From Actinomycetota bacterium (GTDB taxonomy: Bacteria > Actinomycetota > CADDZG01 > JAHWKV01): DNA of 9,647 nucleotides. Shown piece after piece: positions 1 to 6,239 of the stretch. Every line of letters begins with the position of its first letter. The first letter of the stretch is position 1. Below the pieces are notes generated by a model. It ran no database searches. It saw nothing but the letters and a program-made list of their open reading frames with translations, and was not told where the DNA came from. The stretch covers positions 1 to 9,647 of the forward strand of contig JAHWKV010000019.1 of the NCBI GenBank assembly GCA_019347725.1, read 5' to 3'. The translations under genes were made by a program, and so were the position numbers.

Positions 1-130
1 CGAGAACCTTCGGGTCGCAGCGCAGCGCGTCCTCGACGGCGAGCGGCAGGTCGGCCAGGTCGCTCACCTTGGTGATGCCGATGCTGGAGCCGCCGCGGGC
101 CGGCTTCACGAACACCGGCAGGCCCAGCGC
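1..130 (-). other. ddl: D-Ala-D-Ala ligase-derived part of the chimeric ORF
   Basis: This is the part of the minus-strand frame that matches D-alanine-D-alanine ligase, the cytoplasmic enzyme that makes the D-Ala-D-Ala dipeptide for peptidoglycan. The visible segment carries the ATP-grasp lysine strand (PVFVKPA) followed by the [11 protein letters not shown] loop, then [19 protein letters not shown]. The enzyme's N-terminal domain is missing, and glutamate dehydrogenase sequence stands in its place. GC content over 1-120 is about 72 percent, against about 63 percent at 241-300. The left boundary is the edge of the window; the junction lies within about 122-136. Confidence 0.8.
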
Positions 131-388
131 CCGGACCTCGTCCACGTTTGCGCTCGGGTGGAAGCGCACGCCCCCCTTGTACGGCCCTCTGGCCCCGTTG
201 TGCTGTATCCGGTATCCGGTCAGGACCTCTGCGTCGCCGTTGTCTTTGTACAGCAGGACCTGGACCCGAAGCTCCCGGTAGATGCCGCCGAGCACAGCCC
301 GTTTGGCGTCGGAGAGTTCCACTATGTCCGCGGCGGCGTTGAAGAACTCATTGACCGCTTTAAACGCACCGCCGGTCCCGGGCTGCAT
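1..388 (-). CDS. Chimeric partial ORF: glutamate dehydrogenase N-terminus joined to D-Ala-D-Ala ligase segment
   Basis: The frame begins at ATG (388-386), preceded by a GAGGG ribosome site 4 bases upstream and an in-frame TAG further up, and it leaves the window at base 1 (129 codons seen). Residues 1 to about 85 match the N-terminal domain of hexameric glutamate dehydrogenase, with the family signatures [16 protein letters not shown] and [14 protein letters not shown]. From about residue 88 the protein is instead the ATP-grasp part of D-alanine-D-alanine ligase: [20 protein letters not shown]. The dehydrogenase part stops before its MTWK lysine and glycine-rich catalytic region, and the ligase lacks its N-terminal domain, so neither enzyme could work. 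Synonymous codon use also changes: 15 of 88 codons end in A or T before the junction and 1 of 41 after it. I infer a chimeric sequence rather than a true fusion. Confidence 0.85.
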   Translation of the reverse strand, partial: MQPGTGGAFKAVNEFFNAAADIVELSDAKRAVLGGIYRELRVQVLLYKDNGDAEVLTGYRIQHNGARGPYKGGVRFHPSANVDEVRALGLPVFVKPARGGSSIGITKVSDLADLPLAVEDALRCDPKVL

Positions 389-433
389 GAGACCCTCTAG
401 GCGTGTCTAATCGGGGACATTGAGCGAATCTCC

Positions 434-715
434 CTATCGGTTGGTGGTTTTGTGCGCCCGTATCTGCCTGGACTTTTGTCTCAGCTTGTATTTCAGCCGC
501 TTGGCCCAGCCAAACTCCCAGGAGAGCACGGTCAAACCCAGCAGTACCGGAGGAATAGTGAACGGTCCGGGCAAAACAATCAAGGCCATTCCGAGGGCAA
601 TGAGAGAACCTCCCAGCGCCAAGACGCCCAGTCGACGGGTTTGTTTGACTGCGGTTGTGCGAGGAAGCTCGCGTGTGCGGTGGCGTTCGAACTGCTGGGT
701 GTCTTCCAGTCGCAT
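434..715 (-). CDS. Small PGPGW-type transmembrane protein
   Basis: A 93-residue protein with two hydrophobic segments: about residues 29-49 (GVLALGGSLIALGMALIVLPG) and 52-68. Between them is the motif VLPGPFTIPP, and after them SWEFGWAKRLKYKL. This matches the layout of the actinobacterial PGPGW family (two membrane helices, a PGP turn, then an E-F-x-W-A-x-R-L tail), although the W of PGPGW is F-T here. The N-terminus and the C-terminal tail (KYKLRQKSRQIRAHKTTNR) are very basic, so both ends are probably cytoplasmic. The function of the family is unknown to me. I chose ATG 715 because longer starts would run across the divergent glpX gene and because a TACAAT box sits 7 bases upstream. It lies 45 bases upstream of the chimeric ORF on the same strand. 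Confidence 0.7.
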   Translation of the reverse strand: MRLEDTQQFERHRTRELPRTTAVKQTRRLGVLALGGSLIALGMALIVLPGPFTIPPVLLGLTVLSWEFGWAKRLKYKLRQKSRQIRAHKTTNR

Positions 716-721
716 ACTCAA

Positions 722-751
722 ATTGTACGGCGTTATGGAAGCATATGGCGA
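722..751 (-). promoter_or_regulatory. Candidate promoter of the PGPGW gene, apparently leaderless
   Basis: On the minus strand TACAAT (727-722, 5 of 6 matches to TATAAT) lies 18 bases downstream of TCGCCA (751-746, 4 of 6 matches to TTGACA). Transcription would start at or beside the ATG at 715, so the mRNA would have little or no leader. No Shine-Dalgarno sequence is needed under this reading, and none is clear. This is based on inspection only. Confidence 0.4.
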
Positions 752-795
752 CGGATAAAAGGGCGCGACCGCCCGGAGCGCCCGGCCGAGGTGCA

Positions 796-824
796 TTGGT
801 CCGCCGGACGCGAACAAGTAAGAT
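796..824 (+). promoter_or_regulatory. Candidate glpX promoter with very short leader
   Basis: TTGGTC (796-801) and TAAGAT (819-824) are separated by 17 bases. The expected start of transcription is about base 831, three bases before the glpX ATG at 834. There is no good Shine-Dalgarno match in front of that ATG, which fits a near-leaderless mRNA. The -35 box is weak. Confidence 0.35.
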
Positions 825-833
825 GGGTTCCCT

Positions 834-1841
834 ATGAATACAAATAAGAAAGCCCAAGGTTTGACCGAAGATGACCGCAACCTCGGAATGGAGCTCATCC
901 GGGTGACCGAGGCAGCCGCGCTGGCGGGCGCTCGGTGGATGGGTCGCGGAGACAAAGAGGCTGCCGACAAGGCGGCTGTGGATGCGATGCGGCTGATGAT
1001 CTCAACGTGCTCCATGGACGGGATAGTGGTTATCGGCGAAGGCGGGAAGGACGACGCCCCCATGCTCTACGACGGGGAGCGAGTGGGAACCGGCGAACCT
1101 CCTCTCGTTGACGTGGCGGTCGATCCCGTCGAAGGTACGACCATCACCGCTCGGGGCATGCCGGGGGCTATCGCGGTCATCGCGGTGGCCAGCCGGGGAG
1201 CGATGTTCGATCCGGGTCCGTGTTATTACATGGACAAGATTTCTACGGGTCCTGAGGCTGCAGACGTCATAGACCTCGAAGCTCCCGCCGGCGACAACGT
1301 CAAGAAGGTGGCCAAGGCCAAGGGCCTGGATGTGGATGATGTGACGGTGATCATCATGGACAAGCCCCGTCACCAGGGTTTGATCTCCGAGGTGCGGGAA
1401 GCGGGCGCTCGGATCCGTCTGATCACCGACGGCGACGTGGCCGCCTCCATCTCGGCCGCAACCCCCGGAACCGGCGTGGATCTCATGCTCGGCACCGGCG
1501 GCACTCCTGAGGGCGTTATCAGCGCGGCAGCGCTCAAGTGCATCGGCGGAAACATCATCGGCCGGCTCAACCCGCAAAGTGACAAAGAGCGCCAGGAGGT
1601 CCTGGACGCGGGCTACGACCTTAGCCGGGTGATCGCGCAGGACGAGTTGGTGGGGGGGGACGCGTACTTTGCGGCCACCGGCATAACCGGCGGTGACCTA
1701 CTGGAAGCGGTCAAGTACCGCAAGGACGGCGCAACCACCGAGTCGCTCGCCATGCGTTCGCGTACCGGGACGGTGCGCCGGATCACCGCGGACCACAACT
1801 GGCACAAGCTGATGAAGTTCTCCGGAATTCACTACGACTGA
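834..1841 (+). CDS. glpX: Fructose-1,6-bisphosphatase class II (GlpX)
   Basis: GlpX hydrolyses fructose 1,6-bisphosphate to fructose 6-phosphate and phosphate in the cytoplasm, the committed step of gluconeogenesis. The protein has 335 residues, the normal length for the family. The metal and substrate motifs are present in order: GRGDKEAAD (D40), VIGEGGKDDAPMLYDGE (E69), VDPVEGTT (D97, E100, T102), ITDGDVA (199-203) and GTGGTPEGV (E226). D40, E69, D97, E100 and E226 line up with the acidic metal ligands known from the E. coli enzyme. The start at ATG 834 is supported by a promoter-like TAAGAT box just upstream; ATG 885 (M18) is an alternative with no better ribosome site. The gene is divergent from the PGPGW gene and ends 43 bases before the likely exonuclease start. 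Class II enzymes are the usual fructose-bisphosphatases of Actinobacteria. Confidence 0.96.
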   Translation: MNTNKKAQGLTEDDRNLGMELIRVTEAAALAGARWMGRGDKEAADKAAVDAMRLMISTCSMDGIVVIGEGGKDDAPMLYDGERVGTGEPPLVDVAVDPVEGTTITARGMPGAIAVIAVASRGAMFDPGPCYYMDKISTGPEAADVIDLEAPAGDNVKKVAKAKGLDVDDVTVIIMDKPRHQGLISEVREAGARIRLITDGDVAASISAATPGTGVDLMLGTGGTPEGVISAAALKCIGGNIIGRLNPQSDKERQEVLDAGYDLSRVIAQDELVGGDAYFAATGITGGDLLEAVKYRKDGATTESLAMRSRTGTVRRITADHNWHKLMKFSGIHYD

Positions 1842-1884
1842 TAGGCGGGCGGCCCCGGATCAACGCAGCTCACCGCTAGCCTTA

Positions 1885-2766
1885 CTGATCGATTCCGCCA
1901 GCCTGATTTACCGCGCCTACTTTTCGGCGCCCGAGACCCTCAAAGCACCCGACGGAATGCTGGTCAACGCCGCCTACGGCTTTTTGAACATGCTCAGCCG
2001 TCTGGTGGATGACCGCGATCCGGACCTGCTGATGTGCGCCGAGGACGCCAACTGGCGCCCCACCTGGCGGGTCGGGCTCATCGAGTCCTACAAGGCGCAC
2101 CGGGTGGGCGAGCCGCTGGAGGCGCTGGATCCGCAGATACCGGTGATTTTCGATCTCCTGCGGGCGATGGGGATAGCTGTGGCCGGCGCTGAAGACTACG
2201 AGGCGGAGGACGTCATCGGTGCGTTGATTGACCGTTGCCAGGGTGCAGTGGAAATAGTCTCCGGGGACCGGGACCTGTTTCAGCTGGTGCGAGACCCTAA
2301 GGTGTGTGTTTTGTACCCGATGCGCGGGGTCTCAGAGCTCACCCGGGTGGATGAGGCGTACATCGAGCGCAAGTATTCGATACCGGGACGGTCCTACGGT
2401 GAGTACGCGGTGCTGCGCGGGGATACCTCCGACGGCCTGCCCGGGGTCGTAGGCATCGGAGACAAGACCGCCAGCGCTCTGATCCGCAAGTACGGCAGCT
2501 TGAGCGCCATTATCGAGGCGGCCCTGACGGGGGAGGGCACCGGCGCCCTGGGAAAGGTGGCAAACAGTGTCGATTATCTGGATCGCGCTGTGCAGGTATC
2601 GTTGATCACCGCCGACGCCCCGGTCGAGCGGGTGGTCATGGAGCGTCCGAGCGGCGAGAGTAACCCGGAGCTGACCGAGATGGCCGCCCGCTACGGCTTG
2701 ACCACGCCGGTCAACCGCCTGCTTGGCGCGCTCAGCCGTTCAGGTACCGCATCTCGTAGTCGGTAA
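1885..2766 (+). CDS. 5'-3' exonuclease (PolA N-terminal type, PIN/H3TH)
   Basis: A stand-alone 5' nuclease, related to the N-terminal domain of DNA polymerase I, that removes 5' flaps or RNA primers. Homology starts at LLIDSASLIYRAYFSAPETLK (codons from 1882), which carries the first metal-binding aspartate at 1891. It continues with the ESYKAHRVG basic loop, the acidic YEAEDVIGAL and VSGDRDLFQLV motifs, and the helix-hairpin-helix region RGDTSDGLPGVVGIGDKTA. With the start placed at CTG 1885 the protein has 293 residues, about normal for single-domain family members. In this frame there is no ATG, GTG or TTG between the upstream stop (1813-1815) and ATG 1957. Starting at 1957 would remove the catalytic DSASLIYRAY strand, so 1885 is a best guess. 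The gene follows glpX closely and may be co-transcribed. Its last 35 bases overlap the end of the opposing gene. Confidence 0.85.
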   Translation: MIDSASLIYRAYFSAPETLKAPDGMLVNAAYGFLNMLSRLVDDRDPDLLMCAEDANWRPTWRVGLIESYKAHRVGEPLEALDPQIPVIFDLLRAMGIAVAGAEDYEAEDVIGALIDRCQGAVEIVSGDRDLFQLVRDPKVCVLYPMRGVSELTRVDEAYIERKYSIPGRSYGEYAVLRGDTSDGLPGVVGIGDKTASALIRKYGSLSAIIEAALTGEGTGALGKVANSVDYLDRAVQVSLITADAPVERVVMERPSGESNPELTEMAARYGLTTPVNRLLGALSRSGTASRSR

Positions 2767-3658
2767 CCGGGGTCAGCTTGTCCTTGTTGCAGCTTTCCCG
2801 GCGCAAAGGCCCTTCGCTGAGCCTTACCTCCACGCGGTGGCGGCTGCCCTCCATTCCGGCGAAGGCAACCTCGACGACGTTCGATCCCACCACTTCCTCG
2901 CCGGCCAGCTGCAGATCGTCCAGGCCCCTTACCCCCAGGCGCGACCGCAAAAAGTGATCGGCGGCCTGGGCCGCCCGGCTAAAGGCCGAGCGTCCCCGGT
3001 AGTGGCTCAGACTGATCACCCCCTTGGCGTGGGCCGCAAGCAGCTCCTCCACCTCCTCCGGCTTGACGCGTCCGTAAAACACGCCGTGGGGAAAGCAAGC
3101 CAGGTTGGCGGCAAAGCGGTGGCCGCCTTGATGGGAGGACTCCCATACGCATTCTTGAATCGAGGGGTCGTCGATTTCGTTTAGGCGCCGCATCAGGCGC
3201 CGGCCGTACTCCGCACAGCATGGATCCCGGCGTCCGTGGGTACATACACAGTAGACGGGTTGGCATTCGCTACCTACATCCGGAGGTTCGTCGTAGGCCA
3301 AAACGCTGAAATCCAGGTTCAACAGCTCTCCAGGGCTTTGGATCTCCAGGTGTCTAATCCAGGTCCCCGATGGGGCGGACCGAACCAGGAAACATAGCCG
3401 GGTGTCTTGCGGCGTCCTGGCTGCGCTGCGGCGCAACAGCAAGGTTCGAAACCCTAACCGTTTAGATATCGCGGTCAGCTCTTCGGCCACCCCTCCGAGT
3501 GACCAGCCGGAGGCCATCGGGTCGGCAGCCCACGATCCGGGCTGCTCCATCAGAAGCCATGCCCGGCTGGTGGGTGCCGTCCCGTATAGCGGCTCCCCGG
3601 ACGAGCGGGCCAGCGCCGAGCAGCTATCGCTACGCGCGGAGATGGTCACGCCAGGCAT
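2732..3658 (-). CDS. Sucrase/ferredoxin-like (Apd1-type) [2Fe-2S] protein
   Basis: A 308-residue protein of the sucrase/ferredoxin-like family (thioredoxin-like fold). The N-terminal part has the usual SCSALARSSGEPLYGTAP and AWLLMEQPGSW segments. The cluster motif is complete: C139 in YCVCTHGRRDPCC, C148 eight residues later, then H176 and H180 in HQGGHRFAAN, 27 residues beyond C148. This fits the C-x8-C-x(24-75)-HxGGH pattern described for yeast Apd1, a non-Rieske [2Fe-2S] protein with two His ligands. FPHGVFYGRV follows, as in the family. The C-terminal 70 residues form a separate region that probably makes more contacts. The role is likely redox-linked, but the substrate is unknown. ATG 3658 has no clear Shine-Dalgarno site; GTG at codon 4 is an alternative. 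The gene is divergent from lon and shares a control region with it. Confidence 0.88.
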   Translation of the reverse strand: MPGVTISARSDSCSALARSSGEPLYGTAPTSRAWLLMEQPGSWAADPMASGWSLGGVAEELTAISKRLGFRTLLLRRSAARTPQDTRLCFLVRSAPSGTWIRHLEIQSPGELLNLDFSVLAYDEPPDVGSECQPVYCVCTHGRRDPCCAEYGRRLMRRLNEIDDPSIQECVWESSHQGGHRFAANLACFPHGVFYGRVKPEEVEELLAAHAKGVISLSHYRGRSAFSRAAQAADHFLRSRLGVRGLDDLQLAGEEVVGSNVVEVAFAGMEGSRHRVEVRLSEGPLRRESCNKDKLTPVTDYEMRYLNG

Positions 3659-3677
3659 TATCGCAGGATGGTTGTTA

Positions 3678-3707
3678 ACATAGGATTCTTGACAATATAA
3701 CGCTCAA
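3678..3707 (-). promoter_or_regulatory. Candidate promoter of the sucrase/ferredoxin-like gene
   Basis: On the minus strand TTGAGC (3707-3702) and TATGTT (3683-3678) are 18 bases apart, each with 4 of 6 consensus matches. The predicted leader to ATG 3658 is short, roughly 15 bases. The -35 box is one arm of the inverted repeat at 3688-3708, and it faces the -35 box of the lon promoter. Confidence 0.35.
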
Positions 3708-3708
3708 C
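3688..3708. promoter_or_regulatory. HAIR-like inverted repeat between lon and the divergent gene
   Basis: The site reads CTTGACA, 7 bases, GCTCAAC. The HAIR element bound by the heat-shock repressor HspR is CTTGAGT-N7-ACTCAAG. Ten of the 14 arm positions match, and the distance between TTGA and TCAA (11 bases) is exact. HspR control of lon is known in Streptomyces. The caveat is that the two arms are also the -35 boxes of divergent promoters, which would themselves give an inverted repeat. HspR is not encoded in this window. Confidence 0.45.
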
Positions 3709-3717
3709 TTTTGTAAA
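3689..3717 (+). promoter_or_regulatory. Candidate lon promoter
   Basis: A perfect TTGACA (3689-3694) is followed after 17 bases by TGTAAA (3712-3717, 4 of 6 matches to TATAAT). The predicted start near 3724 gives a leader of about 59 bases with a clear ribosome site. The -35 box lies inside the HAIR-like repeat. An alternative pair in the same AT-rich stretch is TTGTTA (3672-3677) with TATAAC (3696-3701), 18 bases apart. Confidence 0.5.
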
Positions 3718-3770
3718 CGTCGGGAATATAGTCGTTCACCAATTAGTTTGAACCTCCGACAGACGCGAGA

Positions 3771-3775
3771 GAGGA
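3771..3775 (+). promoter_or_regulatory. Ribosome binding site of lon
   Basis: GAGGA, within GAGAGAGGA, lies 7 bases before the ATG at 3783. It fixes the lon start and is the strongest Shine-Dalgarno site in the window apart from that of the gene at 9343. Confidence 0.75.
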
Positions 3776-3782
3776 ATTTGCA

Positions 3783-6131
3783 ATGCCAGACACACAGACT
3801 CAGATTCTGCCGCTTCTCCCGCTGAAGGAGGGCGTGATCCTGCCGCACATGGTAGTCACTATTTCGGTGGACTCCGAAAGCAGCGACGAGTCTTTCGAGG
3901 CTATCGCCGCCGCGCGCCAGGGTGATGGGTATGTGCTCCTGGTGCCCAGGATCGATGACAAGTACGCCAGCATAGGGACTGTGGCGAAGCTCGAGGACTC
4001 CCAGAAGGCGGGTCTGCCGGACACCGAGGACGTGTTGATCGTCCGCGGGCTTCACCGTGCGGTCGTCGGCACCGGCGTGCCCGGTGAGGGCAAGGCTACC
4101 TGGGTTCAGGCAGAGCCCGTGCAGGACCCGTCCACCTACGACGAGCATGTCCACCAGCTGGCCAAGGAGTACCGGGCCGTTGTGGAGAACATCCTGGAGA
4201 TGCGCGGCGAGCGCGGCGTGGCCCGCTTCTTGCGGGGCATTCATAACCCCGGCCACATGGCGGACACGGCAGGCTACGCTCCGTACCTGAGCTTCGAGCA
4301 GAAGCTCGAGATCCTGGAGTCGGTGGATGTAGCCGAGCGCCTCGAGAAACTTCTCGAATGGAGTCGTGAGACCCTGGCCGATTTCTCCCTCAAGGACAAG
4401 ATCCGCTCGGACGTTGCCGAGGGCATGGAAAAGACGCAGCGCGACTTTCTCCTTCGTCAGCAGATGGATGCCATCCGCAAGGAGCTGGGCGAGGAGGGCG
4501 ACGACGTGGTCGCCGAGTACCGGGCGCGCTTTGACAAGATCGAGATGCCCGACGACGTCCGCAAGGAGGTAAACAAGGAGCTCGACCGGCTGGAGCGCAC
4601 CAGCGCTCAGAATCCGGAGCAGGGCTACATCCGCAACTACCTGGACTGGATGGTCGAGCTGCCGTGGGACAAGCGGTCCGACGACGAGTACGACGTCGCC
4701 CAGGCCCGGGAGGTGCTCGATGCCGACCACACAGGGCTGGAGGACGTCAAGGACCGCATAATCGAGTTCCTGGCGGTGAAGAAGCTTCGTGACGAGCGGG
4801 GCCTCGGTACGGAGGTCGGCGGTCGAGGCATGGGCGCCATCATCACCCTGGTGGGTCCCCCCGGAGTCGGCAAGACCTCGCTGGGCGAGTCGGTGGCCAG
4901 GGCCATGGGCCGCAAGTTCGCTCGTGTTTCGCTGGGCGGCATCCACGACGAGGCGGAGATCCGCGGACACCGCCGTACCTACGTCGGGGCGATGCCGGGG
5001 CGTCTGGTTCGCGCCTTGAAGGAGGCCGGCACCAAGAACCCGGTGATCATGCTCGACGAGATCGACAAGGTGGGCGCGGATTGGAGAGGCGACCCCTCCT
5101 CGGCTTTGCTCGAGGTGCTGGACCCCGCGCAGAACCACTCGTTTAGGGATCACTACCTGGACGTTGATCTGGACCTGTCCGACGTGCTGTTCATCCCCAC
5201 GGCCAACGTGTCGGAGACCATTCCGGCGCCTTTGCTGGACCGGATGGAGATCGTGCGGCTGGACGGCTACACCGAGCAGGAGAAGCTCGACATTGCCCGC
5301 AACCACCTGATGCAGCGCCAGGTCGAGCGCAACGGCTTGAGTGAGGGCGAGGTGGAGATCACCGACGAGGCTCTGCGCAAGATAATCGGCGACTACACGC
5401 GAGAAGCCGGTGTACGTAACCTCGAGCGTGAGATCGGCAAGGTGCTGCGTAAGGCGGCGACCTCGATCGCCTCCGGCAAGGCCGAGCCCCCGTTGAAGGT
5501 GGACCGGGACCAGGTCAAGGAGTACCTGGGCAAGGTCAAGTACTTCTTCGAGGGCGCCGAGCGTACCGGCCAGCCGGGTGTGGCCACCGGGCTTGCCGTC
5601 ACCGGGCACGGCGGCGACGTGCTGTTCATAGAAGCTACCGAGATGGCCGGCAAGGAAGGCCTGACGCTGACCGGTCAGCTGGGAGACGTCATGAAGGAAT
5701 CGGCGCAGATTGCGCTTAGCTACGTGCGCTCCCACGCCGACAAGCTGGCAATCGCCGGCGGCTTCGACAACCGTGCGTTCCACCTCCACGTGCCGGCTGG
5801 TGCGGTGCCCAAGGATGGTCCGTCTGCCGGGACGGCGATGACCACGGCCTTGGTCAGCTTGCTGACCAGCCGGCCGGTCAAGGGCACGGTAGCCATGACC
5901 GGCGAGGTCACGCTGCAGGGCAACGTGCTGCCTATCGGCGGGGTTAAGCAGAAGGTGCTGGCGGCCCACCGGGCGGGTTTCACGGACGTGATCCTGCCGT
6001 ACCGCAACGAGGCGGATCTGGAGGACGTGCCGGACAGTGTGCTTGCAGAGATAAAGGTGCACCTGGCCAAGCGCATGGTAGATGTAATCGACATCGCTCT
6101 GGAGCCCGCCGAGCGGGAGAAGGCGGCTTAG
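3783..6131 (+). CDS. lon: ATP-dependent protease Lon
   Basis: Lon is a cytoplasmic hexameric AAA+ serine protease that degrades misfolded and regulatory proteins. The 782-residue protein is full length. It has the LonA N-terminal substrate domain (ILPLLPLKEGVILPHMVV at the start), then a helical region with the typical LEKLLEWSRETLADFSLKDKI and RDFLLRQQMDAIRKELGE stretches. The AAA+ module follows, with Walker A GPPGVGKT at 358-365 and Walker B IMLDEIDKVG (D425, E426), then HRRTYVGAMPGR and the EAGVRNLEREIG sensor region. The C-terminal protease domain has the catalytic Ser in KDGPSAGTAMT (S681) and Lys in VLPIGGVKQKVLAAHRAG (K724); their spacing of 43 equals that of E. coli S679/K722. The start is fixed by a good GAGGA site. 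A GC hairpin follows the stop. Promoter context suggests possible heat-shock control. Confidence 0.98.
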   Translation: MPDTQTQILPLLPLKEGVILPHMVVTISVDSESSDESFEAIAAARQGDGYVLLVPRIDDKYASIGTVAKLEDSQKAGLPDTEDVLIVRGLHRAVVGTGVPGEGKATWVQAEPVQDPSTYDEHVHQLAKEYRAVVENILEMRGERGVARFLRGIHNPGHMADTAGYAPYLSFEQKLEILESVDVAERLEKLLEWSRETLADFSLKDKIRSDVAEGMEKTQRDFLLRQQMDAIRKELGEEGDDVVAEYRARFDKIEMPDDVRKEVNKELDRLERTSAQNPEQGYIRNYLDWMVELPWDKRSDDEYDVAQAREVLDADHTGLEDVKDRIIEFLAVKKLRDERGLGTEVGGRGMGAIITLVGPPGVGKTSLGESVARAMGRKFARVSLGGIHDEAEIRGHRRTYVGAMPGRLVRALKEAGTKNPVIMLDEIDKVGADWRGDPSSALLEVLDPAQNHSFRDHYLDVDLDLSDVLFIPTANVSETIPAPLLDRMEIVRLDGYTEQEKLDIARNHLMQRQVERNGLSEGEVEITDEALRKIIGDYTREAGVRNLEREIGKVLRKAATSIASGKAEPPLKVDRDQVKEYLGKVKYFFEGAERTGQPGVATGLAVTGHGGDVLFIEATEMAGKEGLTLTGQLGDVMKESAQIALSYVRSHADKLAIAGGFDNRAFHLHVPAGAVPKDGPSAGTAMTTALVSLLTSRPVKGTVAMTGEVTLQGNVLPIGGVKQKVLAAHRAGFTDVILPYRNEADLEDVPDSVLAEIKVHLAKRMVDVIDIALEPAEREKAA

Positions 6132-6157
6132 GCCCGATCTCCCCTCCGGTTTAACCC

Positions 6158-6186
6158 CCGGCTGCGGCCGTATCGGCCGCAGCCGG
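6158..6186 (+). terminator. GC-rich hairpin after lon, without a T tract
   Basis: CCGGCTGCGGCCG and CGGCCGCAGCCGG form a perfect 13-bp stem with a 3-base TAT loop, 26 bases after the lon stop. The next bases are TTCGCG, so there is no T run of the classical intrinsic type. Such hairpins often occur after genes in GC-rich Actinobacteria. It separates lon from the ABC operon, so termination is the likely role. Confidence 0.6.
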
Positions 6187-6229
6187 TTCGCGTCCGGATA
6201 TTGGGATGGGTCCTGGTTGGCTCTGCCGT

Positions 6230-6235
6230 TACACT
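6230..6235 (+). promoter_or_regulatory. Candidate -10 box of the ABC exporter operon
   Basis: TACACT (4 of 6 matches to TATAAT) lies 4 and 7 bases before the two ATG codons at 6240 and 6243. There is no Shine-Dalgarno sequence here, so a leaderless mRNA starting at one of the ATGs is the simplest reading. The -35 match is poor (TGGGTC at 6207-6212 with a 17-base spacer), so the call is tentative. Confidence 0.3.
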
Positions 6236-6239
6236 TCCG

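Noticed and set aside
360..857. Other open frames of 60-165 codons across 360-857 on both strands
   Set aside because: They overlap the PGPGW gene or the glpX promoter in other frames and show no domain, ribosome site or family resemblance.
716..1063. Extension of the PGPGW gene to a start at 1063 on the minus strand
   Set aside because: The extra 116 residues would lie antisense to the first third of glpX and show no homology. ATG 715 gives a normal family length and has a promoter-like box directly upstream.
2723..3184. A 153-codon plus-strand frame opposite the sucrase/ferredoxin-like gene
   Set aside because: It is antisense to a gene with a complete iron-sulfur ligand motif, and its own product resembles nothing known.
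6158..6186. The hairpin after lon considered as a small RNA gene or a riboswitch
   Set aside because: It is a single perfect stem with a 3-base loop, without further paired elements or a known aptamer pattern. A terminator role fits its position better.
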